Below, piece after piece: positions 34,840 through 44,371 of a stretch of DNA of 64,000 nucleotides (the first letter of the stretch is position 1; each line of letters starts with the position of its first letter). The stretch comes from Branchipolynoe longqiensis (lineage: Eukaryota; Annelida; Polychaeta; Phyllodocida; Polynoidae), in assembly GCA_030323885.1 (NCBI GenBank), contig CM059197.1:28167178-28231177 (forward strand). Direction: 5' to 3'. A model generated the notes under the pieces. The model saw nothing but the letters and a program-made list of their open reading frames with translations, was not told the DNA's origin and did not search any database. The position numbers and the translations under genes are program-made.

Positions 34840-35300
34840 GAGCTTCCAGCCCTATAGTCCGATGAAAACATCAAATTTTCAAAACCAAAACAGTGATCTA
34901 GATTGAATTTTATATGTGTAACTTACATACTGGAGCATTTCTCAAACATTCATCACAATACAGAAGAAGTTAATTTAATAGAACCTGTTTCTGCATCAAT
35001 GGTGTCAAAGTTTTGATATTCGTGCCAACATTAATTTTATTTGTTTGCACTTCAAGTACCTCAAAAGTTATCCTTTTAAAATCAAAGTAACTTCACACTT
35101 CCTCAGGGGGAGGTTACGCTTGCCGCATGCAGCAGATGGCAGCCCTGTCGGGGCGCTGTCTGGCGGCTACCATACCACCACCTATCGCTGTAAACTGTGA
35201 CGGTGATGGAGCAGTCCTTGCTGCCACCGTATGGTAGTGGAACTCATGTACGGACTACTACAATATTATAGCGATCAATGACAGAAACTCCAAACATCGG
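34840..35300. mobile_element. MITE-D copy carrying repeat E
   Basis: Left terminus words (cctatagtccgatgaaaacatc ... caaaaccaaaac) are followed by the D interior (gccaacattaattttatttg, gtttgcacttcaagtacctc). Repeat E comes next (35100-35262). The other D terminus (aaacatcggattatgcaactttaa) is the first unit of the 64-bp array. Confidence 0.55.
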
Positions 35301-36239
35301 ATTATGCAACTTTAATAGAATAGTGATTACCATTCAAATCATTGACAGAAACTCCAAACATCGGATTATGCAACTTTAATAGAATAGTGATTACCATTCA
35401 AATCATTGACAGAAACTCCAAATATCGGATTATGCAACTTTAATAGAATATTGATTACCATTCAAATCATTGACAGAAACTCCAAACATTGGATTATGCA
35501 ACTTTAATAGAATAGTGATTACCATTCAAATCATTGACAGAAACTCCAAACATCGGATTATGCAACTTTAATAGAATAGTGATTACCATTCAAATCATTG
35601 ACAGAAACTCCAAACATCGGATTATGCAACTTTAATAGAATAGTGATTACCATTCAAATCATTGACAGAAACTCCAAACATCGGATTATGCAACTTTAAT
35701 AGAATATTGATTACCATTCAAATCATTGACAGAAACTCCAAACATCGGATTATGCAACTTTAATAGAATAGTGATTACCATTCAAATCATTGACAGCAAC
35801 TCCAAACATCGGATTATGCAACTTTAATAGAATAGTGATTACCATTCAAATCATTGACAGAAACTCCAAACATCGGATTATGCAACTTTAATAGAATAGT
35901 GATTACCATTCAAATCATTGACAGAAACTCCAAACATCGGATTATGCAACTTTAATAGAATAGTGATTACCATTCAAATCATTGACAGAAACTCCAAACA
36001 TCGGATTATGCAACTTTAATAGAATATTGATTACCATTCAAATCATTGACAGAAACTCCAAACATCGGATTATGCAACTTTAATAGAATAGTGATTACCA
36101 TTCAAATCATTGACATAAACTCCAAACATCGGATTATGCAACTTTAATAGAATAGTGATTACCATTCAAATCATTGACATACACTCCAAACATCGGATTA
36201 TGCAACTTTAATAGAATAGTGATTACCATTCAAATCATT
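35273..36239. repeat. 64-bp satellite-like array, 15 units, derived from a MITE-D terminus
   Basis: Fifteen head-to-tail units of 64 bp with only one or a few changes each. Each unit contains acagaaactccaaacatcgg and attatgcaactttaa, which is the inverted terminus of MITE-D, plus flank (tagaatagtgattaccattc). A G-to-T variant (atattgatt for atagtgatt) marks units 3, 7 and 12. Confidence 0.9.
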
Positions 36240-36451
36240 TCTTTTGGTCGGAACATGAAATCTTCACCAATACTATGAATTATGCAAGGCGATGGTATAA
36301 CTCAATGCTCCCTCTCAATATTGAATCGCAGATCGTTGTTTTTATTTCAACGTGATTTCTTAATGGAGTACTTAACTAGATTCTCCCGGCAATTATCCTT
36401 TTTAATTAACTTCTTGTTTTTGTTGATGTTAGTATTTTAATTTAAGGTTGG

Positions 36452-37056
36452 TTAAGGCCCTGTCACACTACGACACTTCTCCCGGCGACCCGTCAGCGTT
36501 GAAAATAAAATCTTGCGCGTCGAGAAACATCCAACTTTTCGGGGGTTTGGGGAAAAAGATTGGCGTCAGCGCGGCGCATTATTCGCGCGCGGCCATCGTG
36601 TGTCGACACGTTGGGGGGGAAAAAAAAAGGTTTGGCGCGATGTCTTCATATAACCTTAAATGTTGCTAGGGCATAAAACAAAAATGCCCCATTTTGCCAC
36701 AACATGTGGACACGACCCACCCGCACGCACGCCGTCTGCCTAGCGTTCCCATAATGTTATTCCGGTGCATCCAATGGAACTCGACATCAGCCTAACGTCC
36801 TTACCCATATATTTGTGCGCGCTGCTGGTCGTTGGTTTTTTGTTGACATGCTTAAAACCTTGGGCGACCAATAGCGCGCGCCGGCGTTCTGCGCCGACCA
36901 TCAACGTCAAGGATAGTGTACCAACGTGTACTGACGTGCACCAATGCGCGCTTAACGCGCCACCAGCCTGTCTCGATATTTCACTAATTATCGCCCAAAA
37001 TCAACACACGTTGACAGGTCGCCGGCGAGAAGCGTCCTAGTGTGACAGGGCCTTAA
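36452..37056. mobile_element. TTAA MITE, subfamily with GC-rich arms
   Basis: ttaaggccctgtcacactacg and the complement of ctagtgtgacagggccttaa form the ends, with pairing continuing through cttctcccggcgacc / ggtcgccggcgagaag (about 40 bp). A SINE-A tail fragment (tataaccttaaatgttgctagg, 36647-36668) sits inside. The 91-codon frame within is not considered real. Confidence 0.8.
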
Positions 37057-38032
37057 AGTAGGCTTAAAGATTGTTGCTAGTCCGTAGTCGGTACTGTCAG
37101 TGAGGTCTCATTGAGGACCAGCTGGAGATATTTGTTCCCGCCGATACTTGTGTTAGTAGGGAATGTTGAATAACATATATGAGCCTGTCTCAAAAGTTCA
37201 TAACTAATATTATGTTTGTCTGCATAACGATTGACACAAAACAGTACACAAACAGTTACACTGAAAACAGAAGGACATTTGTTTCAAGTCAGTATGTGTT
37301 CTATTGCGATTATGAAACACAAGGTAAAAAAACAAATCAGTTTATCCTGAGCAAATGTATATGTTGATTATTACAATGGACACAGTTTTGTCCCATTTTA
37401 CTTATCACATGTTGAGACAGTCTCATATACAGTAACACCCAAATTATCGCCCAAGATAGTGTCTTTACAAAATGCAGCGCTGAAGGAAGCACTTCACTGG
37501 ATAATTATAAAATAGCATTAATAAATATGTACCTTGGTAAAACATTCCGATACAAACAGGATATTAAGCCAGCATTCTCAGGATAACACAGTACTAATGT
37601 ATTAAATGATGTTGTTATGCTTATATCTCCCATGTATGTAATGGAGGAATGACAGATGGTGTTGCCATATTTCTATCCTCTGCAAGCTGGGAACATGCAT
37701 ACAAGAGTGCAATAGCGAATCAGCCCAAATGTGGTAGCACTATGTATATATGGATAGTGATAAACCCCTTTATCGCAGGTACTAAGCTCTATACTGGCTC
37801 CTCCCCCCCCCCCATGGGGTGGGGAGTGCCCAGCATGCACCTCGTCCCTCCCCCCTCCTCTGAGGGGCTGCTTTCCCGACTCAGTCGGAAGGAACATTTT
37901 TTTTTTTAAATAAAGGACTTGGGGTCTTTTTACCGCCAACTCATACCGCACACTTTCCTTATTGTCTTACTACGTAATTTTCTCCTGTTACTCTCATATC
38001 TTATGGTAAAATTATTATTTGATATATATATA
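37057..38032. other. Unannotated DNA ending in (TA)n
   Basis: No gene supported. A poly-C run lies at 37803-37813 and an A/T tract near 37898-37910. The last 12-15 bases are a (TA)n run into which the DIRS element inserted. Confidence 0.35.
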
Positions 38033-38104
38033 TATTTTACCTCGGTAAACAGCCTCAGGCTAGCCTCAGGCTAGGGAGAGGTAAGCACGTCCGGTACCAG
38101 CAAT
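38033..38104 (+). repeat. DIRS copy 1 left inverted terminal repeat
   Basis: The outer part (38033-38079) is complementary to 43106-43152. The inner core (38069-38104) is complementary to 43348-43383 in the right ITR. It contains two gcctcaggcta words and a consensus-like splice donor gag|gtaagc at 38078-38086. Confidence 0.85.
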
Positions 38105-38789
38105 TAGCATATACAACTCACGACTGGATAACGTGTCGTTGGGTTGCTCCGGCAAAATTAGTCTACATACAAGCAAATACGCAGTAAGTATAATAAAAAC
38201 TGTGGTTAGCTTAATTATGATGCATTAGAGCATCAATATGGAAAGTTTAGACTTTCGTTGGTCCAATTTGGACGAGTTATTTGGTTATAAACAACCAAGG
38301 ATAGAACACTCGAGTGGGTTTCGCGAAGGAACCAAACCGGTCATTAGCAGTTATGTCAACACCCGGGTCACCGTGTGACTATGGGTAGAGATGTGGGTTT
38401 CGCCCTATCTCATGTGGAAATTCTCTCGTACTCTAATAGAGAGTAATGTTGGAGATGCTCCTGGGTTTCTTTTATAGACTCCCCTAGACAAAACTTTTTC
38501 AGGCGTTTCTCCGAGTTTCGTAGCATTTTCTCCAACTTGTTGACGTAGTAGTCACAGGTGGGAGAAGTGTGCGGAACAGAGGGATGGGCGGGCCGATACA
38601 CTGGTCCCGACCCCGCGTAAGGTTTGGGCTTGACCCACAACCCACGCACAAATTTAGCTTATTACGCCTGTGTTATAACGGTATAAACACGTTCTTTAAC
38701 ACCAATAGATGTCCAAATGAGTTTGAAACAACCATATTGTGACATATATATATACCGGGACTGATCAAAAATGTTTGTTTCAGTTCCCG
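38105..38789 (+). promoter_or_regulatory. DIRS copy 1 5' leader, possibly an intron
   Basis: Noncoding leader of about 690 bp ahead of ORF1. A block at about 38459-38680 is clearly conserved with the second DIRS copy (62220-62440), including gagtttcgtagcattttctc. The leader ends ttgtttcag (38775-38783), just ahead of the ORF1 ATG. Together with the gtaagc at 38081 this would make a 703-nt intron, removing an out-of-frame ATG at 38771. The splice is inferred. Confidence 0.45.
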
Positions 38790-40148
38790 ATGGCCACGAA
38801 GCGGAGTAAGCGCGGTGCAGCAGCAGCCGAGGGGCGTGTTCCGAGTGGAGTGGACGAGGAGTACGACTCCTCACCCGTGTTGTCGGCAGGGCCGTCGACA
38901 CAGCCCCGGGCGCATATCCTCTCCGACCCGGACGAGGACGCAGTGCCTGATGTGCCTGCGCCTCCAGATTGGGAGGCTCGCTTTGCAAGATTGGAAAGCC
39001 ACATCTTGACTGCCAAATCGCCTGTGTTTCGGAAGCGGCGTAGGCCGAGTGTCCAAGAGGATTCATTTGAGGATTTCTTGGACACAGACTCGGCGGTGGA
39101 GCTTAAGGCTCCTCCTCCTCCTTCTCCTAAACGGAGGAAGAAGAAGAAACAGGTGATTTCTTCGGGTGATGAATTCACCAAGGAGCGGGCAGAGTCTGGT
39201 TTGCGCAAAAAGCGGAAGACTAAGTCCAAAAAGAAGAAGAGGAAGAGGAAATATTCTTCTTCTGAGTCGTCCACTGAGTCTACTTCTACGGAATCAGACT
39301 CAGACACCGTATATGAAGGGGTCTATGCGGACATTGGCACTAAAGTGGCTAAGAAGGTGGAGAAGCCAAAGGCTAAGCGGGTTAAAACCACTACGCTTAT
39401 GCGCGAGACCGTGAATGGTCATTTTCGCACGTTCAAACCGGCGGAGGTTATCTCCAAGTTAGGAGATGAGTTAACAGGCATAAAGGGTGTTCCCAACTCC
39501 ATCATTAAAGAGATGGATCGGGATGTCAATATGACGGATGACCGTAAGAAGTTTGAGGATGTGTTGCACACAGTGCATAAGGCAGTGTTGGCTACTCTAA
39601 CAGCTATTGTTCCTGTGGCTAATAGGATGCAGAGTGAAAATAAGTTCTCGTCTTTGGCTAAGACAATGGACAAAGGCATTGCAGTACTAGCGGCGGCAGG
39701 TAATTACCTGTCGTTTCGAAGATATGAAAATGTCTTCAAGTCAGTTTGCACAGATGCTGGCAAAGAAGTGGCTCGCTCTAAGAAGGTTACCGATAATGAG
39801 GGGAAGGAGTTTACGCTCTATCTTGCTCCAGAGCCGATTAAAGGGAAACCTTTAGATAATACCAAGATGTTTGGCAGTCAACTACAATACCTCTATAAAG
39901 AGGTAGAGACTGCAGCCAAGAGTGGCAAAAACATGGATGGTAAGAAGAAACAGGAAGTTCCTCGTTTCAAAAAGTCACGAGGGGATTTTCGTCCACGACG
40001 GTTCACCAGAGGAACCAGACCGAGTTCAAACTTCGGTCAAGGGTTTCGGGGCCGGGACGCTCGCCCAGGCTGGACCGACAACACCGCACGGCCAATGGGT
40101 CGAGGGTTCAACTCGTCGAGACCTTTCCCCAGGGGCGGGTCCAAGTAG
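38790..40148 (+). CDS. DIRS ORF1, Gag-like nucleic-acid-binding protein
   Basis: A 452-residue basic protein, start MATKRSKRG. The start is chosen because the diverged copy at 62555 begins MATKRVK at the same place, and because the in-frame upstream extension has no AUG. The N-terminal third is acidic and Ser/Pro-rich with Lys/Arg clusters that look like nuclear localisation signals (about residues 110-160: KRRKKKKQ, then KKKKRKRKY), followed by a Ser/Glu/Asp tract. The central part (about 190-370) is the best conserved between copies: METVNGHF-like RETVNGHFRTFKPAEVI, then LTGIKGVPNS, NKFSSLAKTMDKG and TKMFGSQLQYL. The C-terminus is RG/RF-rich (RPRRFTRGTRP, FRGRDARPG), as in RNA-binding tails. 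By position and composition it is the DIRS ORF1, presumed to package RNA; no retroviral zinc knuckle is visible. Confidence 0.85.
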   Translation: MATKRSKRGAAAAEGRVPSGVDEEYDSSPVLSAGPSTQPRAHILSDPDEDAVPDVPAPPDWEARFARLESHILTAKSPVFRKRRRPSVQEDSFEDFLDTDSAVELKAPPPPSPKRRKKKKQVISSGDEFTKERAESGLRKKRKTKSKKKKRKRKYSSSESSTESTSTESDSDTVYEGVYADIGTKVAKKVEKPKAKRVKTTTLMRETVNGHFRTFKPAEVISKLGDELTGIKGVPNSIIKEMDRDVNMTDDRKKFEDVLHTVHKAVLATLTAIVPVANRMQSENKFSSLAKTMDKGIAVLAAAGNYLSFRRYENVFKSVCTDAGKEVARSKKVTDNEGKEFTLYLAPEPIKGKPLDNTKMFGSQLQYLYKEVETAAKSGKNMDGKKKQEVPRFKKSRGDFRPRRFTRGTRPSSNFGQGFRGRDARPGWTDNTARPMGRGFNSSRPFPRGGSK

Positions 40149-40213
40149 AGGTCCAAACACAAACTTTACAAGTCCCTGCAGCCTCTAAAAACACACAAAC
40201 TGTAAGCAACTTT

Positions 40214-42064
40214 GTGGCTGGTAATATTAGTAATCATATTTCTGAGTGGCACAAAATTACTAGTGACCAAGAAATTATAGAAATAGTTAGGGGGGTTCAA
40301 ATTCCTTTTACACAAATTCCTGTACAAAGTATAATACCTTTTCCATATAACATTCAACCAGTTGAACGAGACGCACTAACTAAACAGGTACATAAATTCT
40401 TTGAGAAAGGAATTATACAAAAAGTGACACACTGTTCAGGACAGTTTATTTCAAACATTTTCTCGAGACCGAAGCCTAATGGTGATGTTCGAATGATCCT
40501 GGATTTAACAATCCTTAATAAAAGGGTGGAATATCGACATTTTAAAATGTTCTCTCTAGATACGGCACGGGATCTGATTACACCAGATGCGTGGATGGCT
40601 AGTGTTGATTTACAGGATGCATATTATACGCTTCCCATAATGGAACAATACCGAAAATTTCTTCGATTTATTTGGGATAACCAACTCTATGAGTTTACCT
40701 GTATGCCGAATGGCTTAGCTTGTGCGCCACGTTTATTTACTAAATTGCTTAAACCTGTTTTCTCGGTAATGGCGAGGAAGGGTCATATAATGTTTCCATA
40801 CATAGATGATTCTTTTATTATAGCATCAACACAAATTGGTTGTGTGAATGCAGTTTTGGATTTATGTGCATTACTCACTAAATTGGGGTTTTATGTACAT
40901 CAACAAAAGTCAGTGTTTAAACCAACAAAACAACTTAAATGTTTAGGGTTTATTCTGGATACACAGTCCCTTACAGTGTCGATAACAGAACAAAAACTAA
41001 TTAAGTTTATGACTACAGCGACTCAGCTTATTAAGTTATCAAAGCCAAAAATTAGACAGGTTGCTGTTCTTATTGGCATAATGACCTCATATGCACCTGC
41101 TGTGTTATATGGGAAGGCCCATATTAAGTCGCTAGAAATAGATAAAAATTTAGCGTTAACACAAACTAAAGGCAATTTTGAGCGAAAGATGTTTATTTCG
41201 CAAGAAGGGTTACAGGATATTGGATGGTGGATGCAACATATAGCAAGTTCACCAAATCCAATCCGCATGGCGGAACCTAATACAGTAATTACTACTGATG
41301 CTTCGTTAGAAGGTTGGGGAGCTCATCGAGATGGGGTCACAACAGGAGGTAGATGGCTTGATGATGAAAAATCAGACTATATTAATGCACTAGAATTGCG
41401 TGCTATTTATCTGGGCTTACGTAGTTTAGTAAAGATAAATAAATCACAGGTTAGAATACTAACTGATAATACTACTGCCATGGCATATATTTGTAACATG
41501 GGTGGAACCAAATCAAAGTCTTGCAATCAGTTATCTAAACTGATTTGGAACTGGGCACAGGCTCAACAAGTCTGGCTGACTGTAGCGCATATTCCAGGGT
41601 CACAAAATACACTTGCAGATTATAAAAGTAGAAATTTCCATGACCATTTAGAGTGGTCTCTCTCTACACATTTGTTTAACTTCGTTTGTGAAAAATGGGG
41701 TACACCTGAAGTTGACTTATTTGCATCACGAAATAATAACAAGTTACCCTGTTATGTTTCTTGGCATCCTGAACCGGATGCTTGGAAAGTAGATGCGTTT
41801 GCTATTACCTGGGAAAATAATTATTTTTATATTTTCCCACCATTTAGCATTATCAGCCGAGTAGTGAGAAAAATCGGCTTGGAAGGGACACATGCGATAC
41901 TGGTGGTGCCCGATTGGGACACGCAACCTTGGCTGCCAGCAGTTTCACAACTGGCAAAAGATTGTATACGATTCCCAAGAAAACTCGGGAATCTGACGCA
42001 CCACGGACCGCTAGTGGTTCACGGCGACGTGTCAACGACGCCCCTATTGGCATTCCTTTTCTAA
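40214..42064 (+). CDS. DIRS ORF2: reverse transcriptase, RNase H and methyltransferase-like domain
   Basis: Numbering is from 40214, which is a GTG codon; the frame is open from 39944 and overlaps ORF1 by about 205 nt in the -1 register. The RT spans roughly residues 30-290: RPKPNGDVRMILDLT, VDLQDAYYTLP, FTCMPNGLACAPRLF and the catalytic YIDD at 196-199 (40799-40810). RNase H follows with TTDAS (D362), ALELRA (E394), LTDNT (D418) and AHIPGSQNTLAD. The C-terminal part has VDLFAS (about 500-505), WHPEPDAW, FPPF (541-544) and VPDWDTQPW, the region described in DIRS elements as an N6-adenine-methyltransferase-like domain. The first in-frame AUG (40493) is already inside the RT, so the protein is probably made by frameshift, reinitiation or splicing rather than its own start. 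No inactivating change is seen. Confidence 0.93.
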   Translation: MAGNISNHISEWHKITSDQEIIEIVRGVQIPFTQIPVQSIIPFPYNIQPVERDALTKQVHKFFEKGIIQKVTHCSGQFISNIFSRPKPNGDVRMILDLTILNKRVEYRHFKMFSLDTARDLITPDAWMASVDLQDAYYTLPIMEQYRKFLRFIWDNQLYEFTCMPNGLACAPRLFTKLLKPVFSVMARKGHIMFPYIDDSFIIASTQIGCVNAVLDLCALLTKLGFYVHQQKSVFKPTKQLKCLGFILDTQSLTVSITEQKLIKFMTTATQLIKLSKPKIRQVAVLIGIMTSYAPAVLYGKAHIKSLEIDKNLALTQTKGNFERKMFISQEGLQDIGWWMQHIASSPNPIRMAEPNTVITTDASLEGWGAHRDGVTTGGRWLDDEKSDYINALELRAIYLGLRSLVKINKSQVRILTDNTTAMAYICNMGGTKSKSCNQLSKLIWNWAQAQQVWLTVAHIPGSQNTLADYKSRNFHDHLEWSLSTHLFNFVCEKWGTPEVDLFASRNNNKLPCYVSWHPEPDAWKVDAFAITWENNYFYIFPPFSIISRVVRKIGLEGTHAILVVPDWDTQPWLPAVSQLAKDCIRFPRKLGNLTHHGPLVVHGDVSTTPLLAFLF

Positions 42065-43023
42065 GGAAGCAGCTACAGCAATTTGGATTGGACAGAATTA
42101 CTGAGGATAGGATAGTATCGGATGCCTGGAGGCCAGGAACTGTCAAAATGTATACAACCTATTTAAAGAAATGGGGTGTACATTGTTTGTTAATGAAAGT
42201 TAAGCCAACAAATCCAAAGATTTCACAAGTAGCTCGGTTTCTTCGTTCTCTAGAGGATGAAGGACTTTCCTTTGGATCGATTAATGCGGCGAGGTGTGCG
42301 TTATCAATTATATTACCTAGAATTGATGGCGAAACAGTTGGAAAACATCATGTTATTTGTTATTTACTTCGTTCAATTTATCAAAGGAATCCTCCAAAAC
42401 CAAAGTATAGTCGGTTTTGGGATGTTTCTATAGTATTTAAGTTGTTTCAGGCTTGGCCTCACAACTCGTGGTTAGATATAAAACAGTTAGGTTTTAAGGT
42501 CGCGGTCCTGTTATTGTTAGTAACCGGACACAGAGGACAGACGATTGTTGCTTTATCCTTAACTGGATTAGAAATAGACAAGCAACAAGCTACGTTTGAT
42601 TTAGAAAAATTGCTTAAATCGAACACGTTAGGTGACCCTTTATCAACGGTTCACTTAGACTGTTTTCCGAATGATCGGAAATGATGTGTTGTGTCGGCCA
42701 TACGGGCTTATATATACAAGACAAAGGATTTACGTGCATCACAACAACTATTAGTGAGCTTTATAAAGCCACATAAGGCGATTTCACGAGACACACTTGC
42801 CAGATGGACAATTACGGTGTTGAAATTGGCTGGAGTGGATACGAGTAAATACTCTTCCCACTCAACTAGAGGAGCCATGGTCTCCAAGGCACGGGTGCTT
42901 GGTATTTCTGTGAAAAGAATACTAGCGCATGCAGGCTGGAAGACGGCTAAGTCGTTTGCAAAACATTATAATAAACGACTAGAAAAGCCTACCGGCGTTG
43001 CAAAGCGTCTTCTCGCCAACTAA
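41914..43023 (+). pseudogene. DIRS ORF3 tyrosine recombinase with one in-frame TGA
   Basis: The frame is open from 41848, overlaps ORF2 in its -1 register, and has no AUG before 42148. It integrates the circular DNA by site-specific recombination. Catalytic residues of the tyrosine recombinase family are all present: Arg in TGHRGQT (codon 42532), the H..R box in SSHSTRG (His 42859, Arg 42868), His/Trp in LAHAGW (42928, 42937) and the nucleophile candidate Tyr in KHYNK (42967). The N-terminal core-binding part includes WRPGTVKMYTTYLKKW. A single TGA at 42682-42684 separates the first catalytic Arg from the rest, and the frame on both sides is the same. The product would be truncated unless the stop is read through. 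The ORF ends at TAA 43021-43023. Confidence 0.88.
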
Positions 43024-43105
43024 CAAGAATAGGTGAGAACAAAAATTTAGAATGTTATAATAATAAGAAAGAATGATATTAAGGATAAAAATGAATTATG
43101 TAAAG

Positions 43106-43241
43106 GTCTCCCTAGCCTGAGGCTAGCCTGAGGCTGTTTACCGAGGTAAAATAGTATAGTTATACGAGTCTTACCTTGGTACAGATGATGGATAACTGTT
43201 GTTTTACCGAGGTATAAGCCTCGGATAGATGTGGGCTAGGG
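43106..43241 (+). repeat. DIRS copy 1 internal complementary region
   Basis: The first part (43106-43152) is the complement of the left ITR outer end; the second part (43150-43241) is the complement of the right ITR outer end. They meet at ATA (the complement of TAT), the triplet found at both element ends. In the DIRS1 replication model this region templates completion of both termini and marks the circle junction. Confidence 0.88.
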
Positions 43242-43347
43242 CCCTCCCGCCACACCCTGCCACATCTATTCCGTTGGTGTACCTTTTCGGTAAAGTAATA
43301 GTATCCATTGTTTGAAAGTCATTTTTATCCTCAATAAGTAGGTTAAG

Positions 43348-43466
43348 ATTGCTGGTACCGGACGTGCTTACCTCTCCCTAGCCCACATCTATCCGAGGCT
43401 TATACCTCGGTAAAACAACAGTTATCCATCATCTGTACCAAGGTAAGACTCGTATAACTATACTAT
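43348..43466 (-). repeat. DIRS copy 1 right inverted terminal repeat
   Basis: Its inner 36 bp are the complement of 38069-38104. Its outer about 91 bp (43376-43466) are the complement of 43150-43241, and I see no mismatch. The outer sequence is unlike that of the left ITR. Confidence 0.85.
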
Positions 43467-43700
43467 ATATACATATATACAGGTGCTCTATAACCCATTA
43501 TGGAAATATAAACTTTGACACTAACCCTCACCTTGAATGACTTGCGGGCGTCAGAACCAAGAACGTCTGCATTTGTTCCCTGGCATCACGTATTTGTGGA
43601 CGCGGACTGAGAAAGTAAGGAAGTAGTTCCTCGCCTAGCCGTGGCGCCACCGGTGATTGGTCAGGCATGCATCTATGTGGTCACTGACGGTCAGATTTTG

Positions 43701-43755
<55 letters not shown>

Positions 43756-43806
43756 ATGTGGACCTGTGTTCTTGTTTGGCTGGGTATATCTTTGTATAAA
43801 TAATAT
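43467..43806. other. Unannotated DNA with a long (TA)n
   Basis: A (TA)n run spans about 43704-43751. No gene is supported. Confidence 0.4.
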
Positions 43807-44321
43807 ACACTGAAACCCCGTTATAGCGCCATCGTTGGGGGGTCCCTAAAGGGTCATGGTGAGAACAGCGGGGTCTAAATAAAAGATTCACCCGGTACTT
43901 GTAGTTCACAGGTGAAGGACAACGTAGTATAAATACGGGTGAAAATAGGTTTAATATGGAACATGAACTAGAAAGTGTGGCTGCAATATCAGATGGCTAC
44001 TCATATAGACACAGAGTTGGTGAAATGGGTGAGAATGCAAAATGGCGGCCAGCGAACGCCATATATTTCACTTTTAAATTGCATTAAAGTATATGTTTTA
44101 TTATATTTTCCAACTCAAAAGTAGCGGGTAAACATGAAGACATATACAAAGAATAAATGTTGCTTCTTAGATTGAGAAATTAGGCTCTCATAAAGACTCA
44201 TTTCATTAGCCCAATTTTTCGACCATTTTTATATAAGGCTGATCTTCACCCTTGTACTACAAGTACCAGGTGAATCTTTTATCTAAGCGGGGTCACGCTA
44301 AATCGGGGTTAAGTTTACTGA
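43807..44321. mobile_element. Mariner-type non-autonomous element with long imperfect TIRs
   Basis: Left tacactgaaaccccgttatag...gcggggtctaaataaaagattcaccYggtacttgtag pairs with the complement of ctacaagtaccaggtgaatcttttatctaagcggggtc...aaatcggggttaagtttactg, giving terminal repeats of about 110 bp. Ends of the form CAGTGAAACCCCGTTATA are typical of mariner-like elements. The interior has no transposase. Confidence 0.65.
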
Positions 44322-44371
44322 ATTACATTTGAATTAAAGAATTCTGGGTCCAATGAAGCAAATTGTGTTAT

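Larger units (their letters stand above)
38033..43466 (+). mobile_element. Complete DIRS1-type tyrosine-recombinase retrotransposon (copy 1)
   Basis: About 5.43 kb: left ITR (38033-38104), three overlapping frames, internal complementary region (43106-43241), right ITR (43348-43466). There is no target duplication; both ends abut (TA)n, and the triplet TAT is shared between the ends. The order of frames, the unlike ITRs and the internal complementary region are diagnostic of the DIRS order, not of LTR elements. The internal region still matches both termini, pointing to a young insertion. A second, diverged relative begins at 61240. Confidence 0.92.

Noticed and set aside
35273..36239. CRISPR-like array of regular repeats
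   Set aside because: There are no variable spacers; the whole 64-bp unit is repeated, the genome is eukaryotic and no cas-like gene is present. The same applies to the 33-bp and 74-bp arrays.
36765..37040. 91-codon frame with a hydrophobic N-terminus
   Set aside because: It lies entirely inside a non-autonomous TTAA MITE whose arms are palindromic.
40124..40130. Firm call of a -1 frameshift site (T TTC CCC) between ORF1 and ORF2
   Set aside because: The form fits X XXY YYZ, but C in the Y position is atypical and the second copy has a different base there, so it is mentioned only as a candidate.
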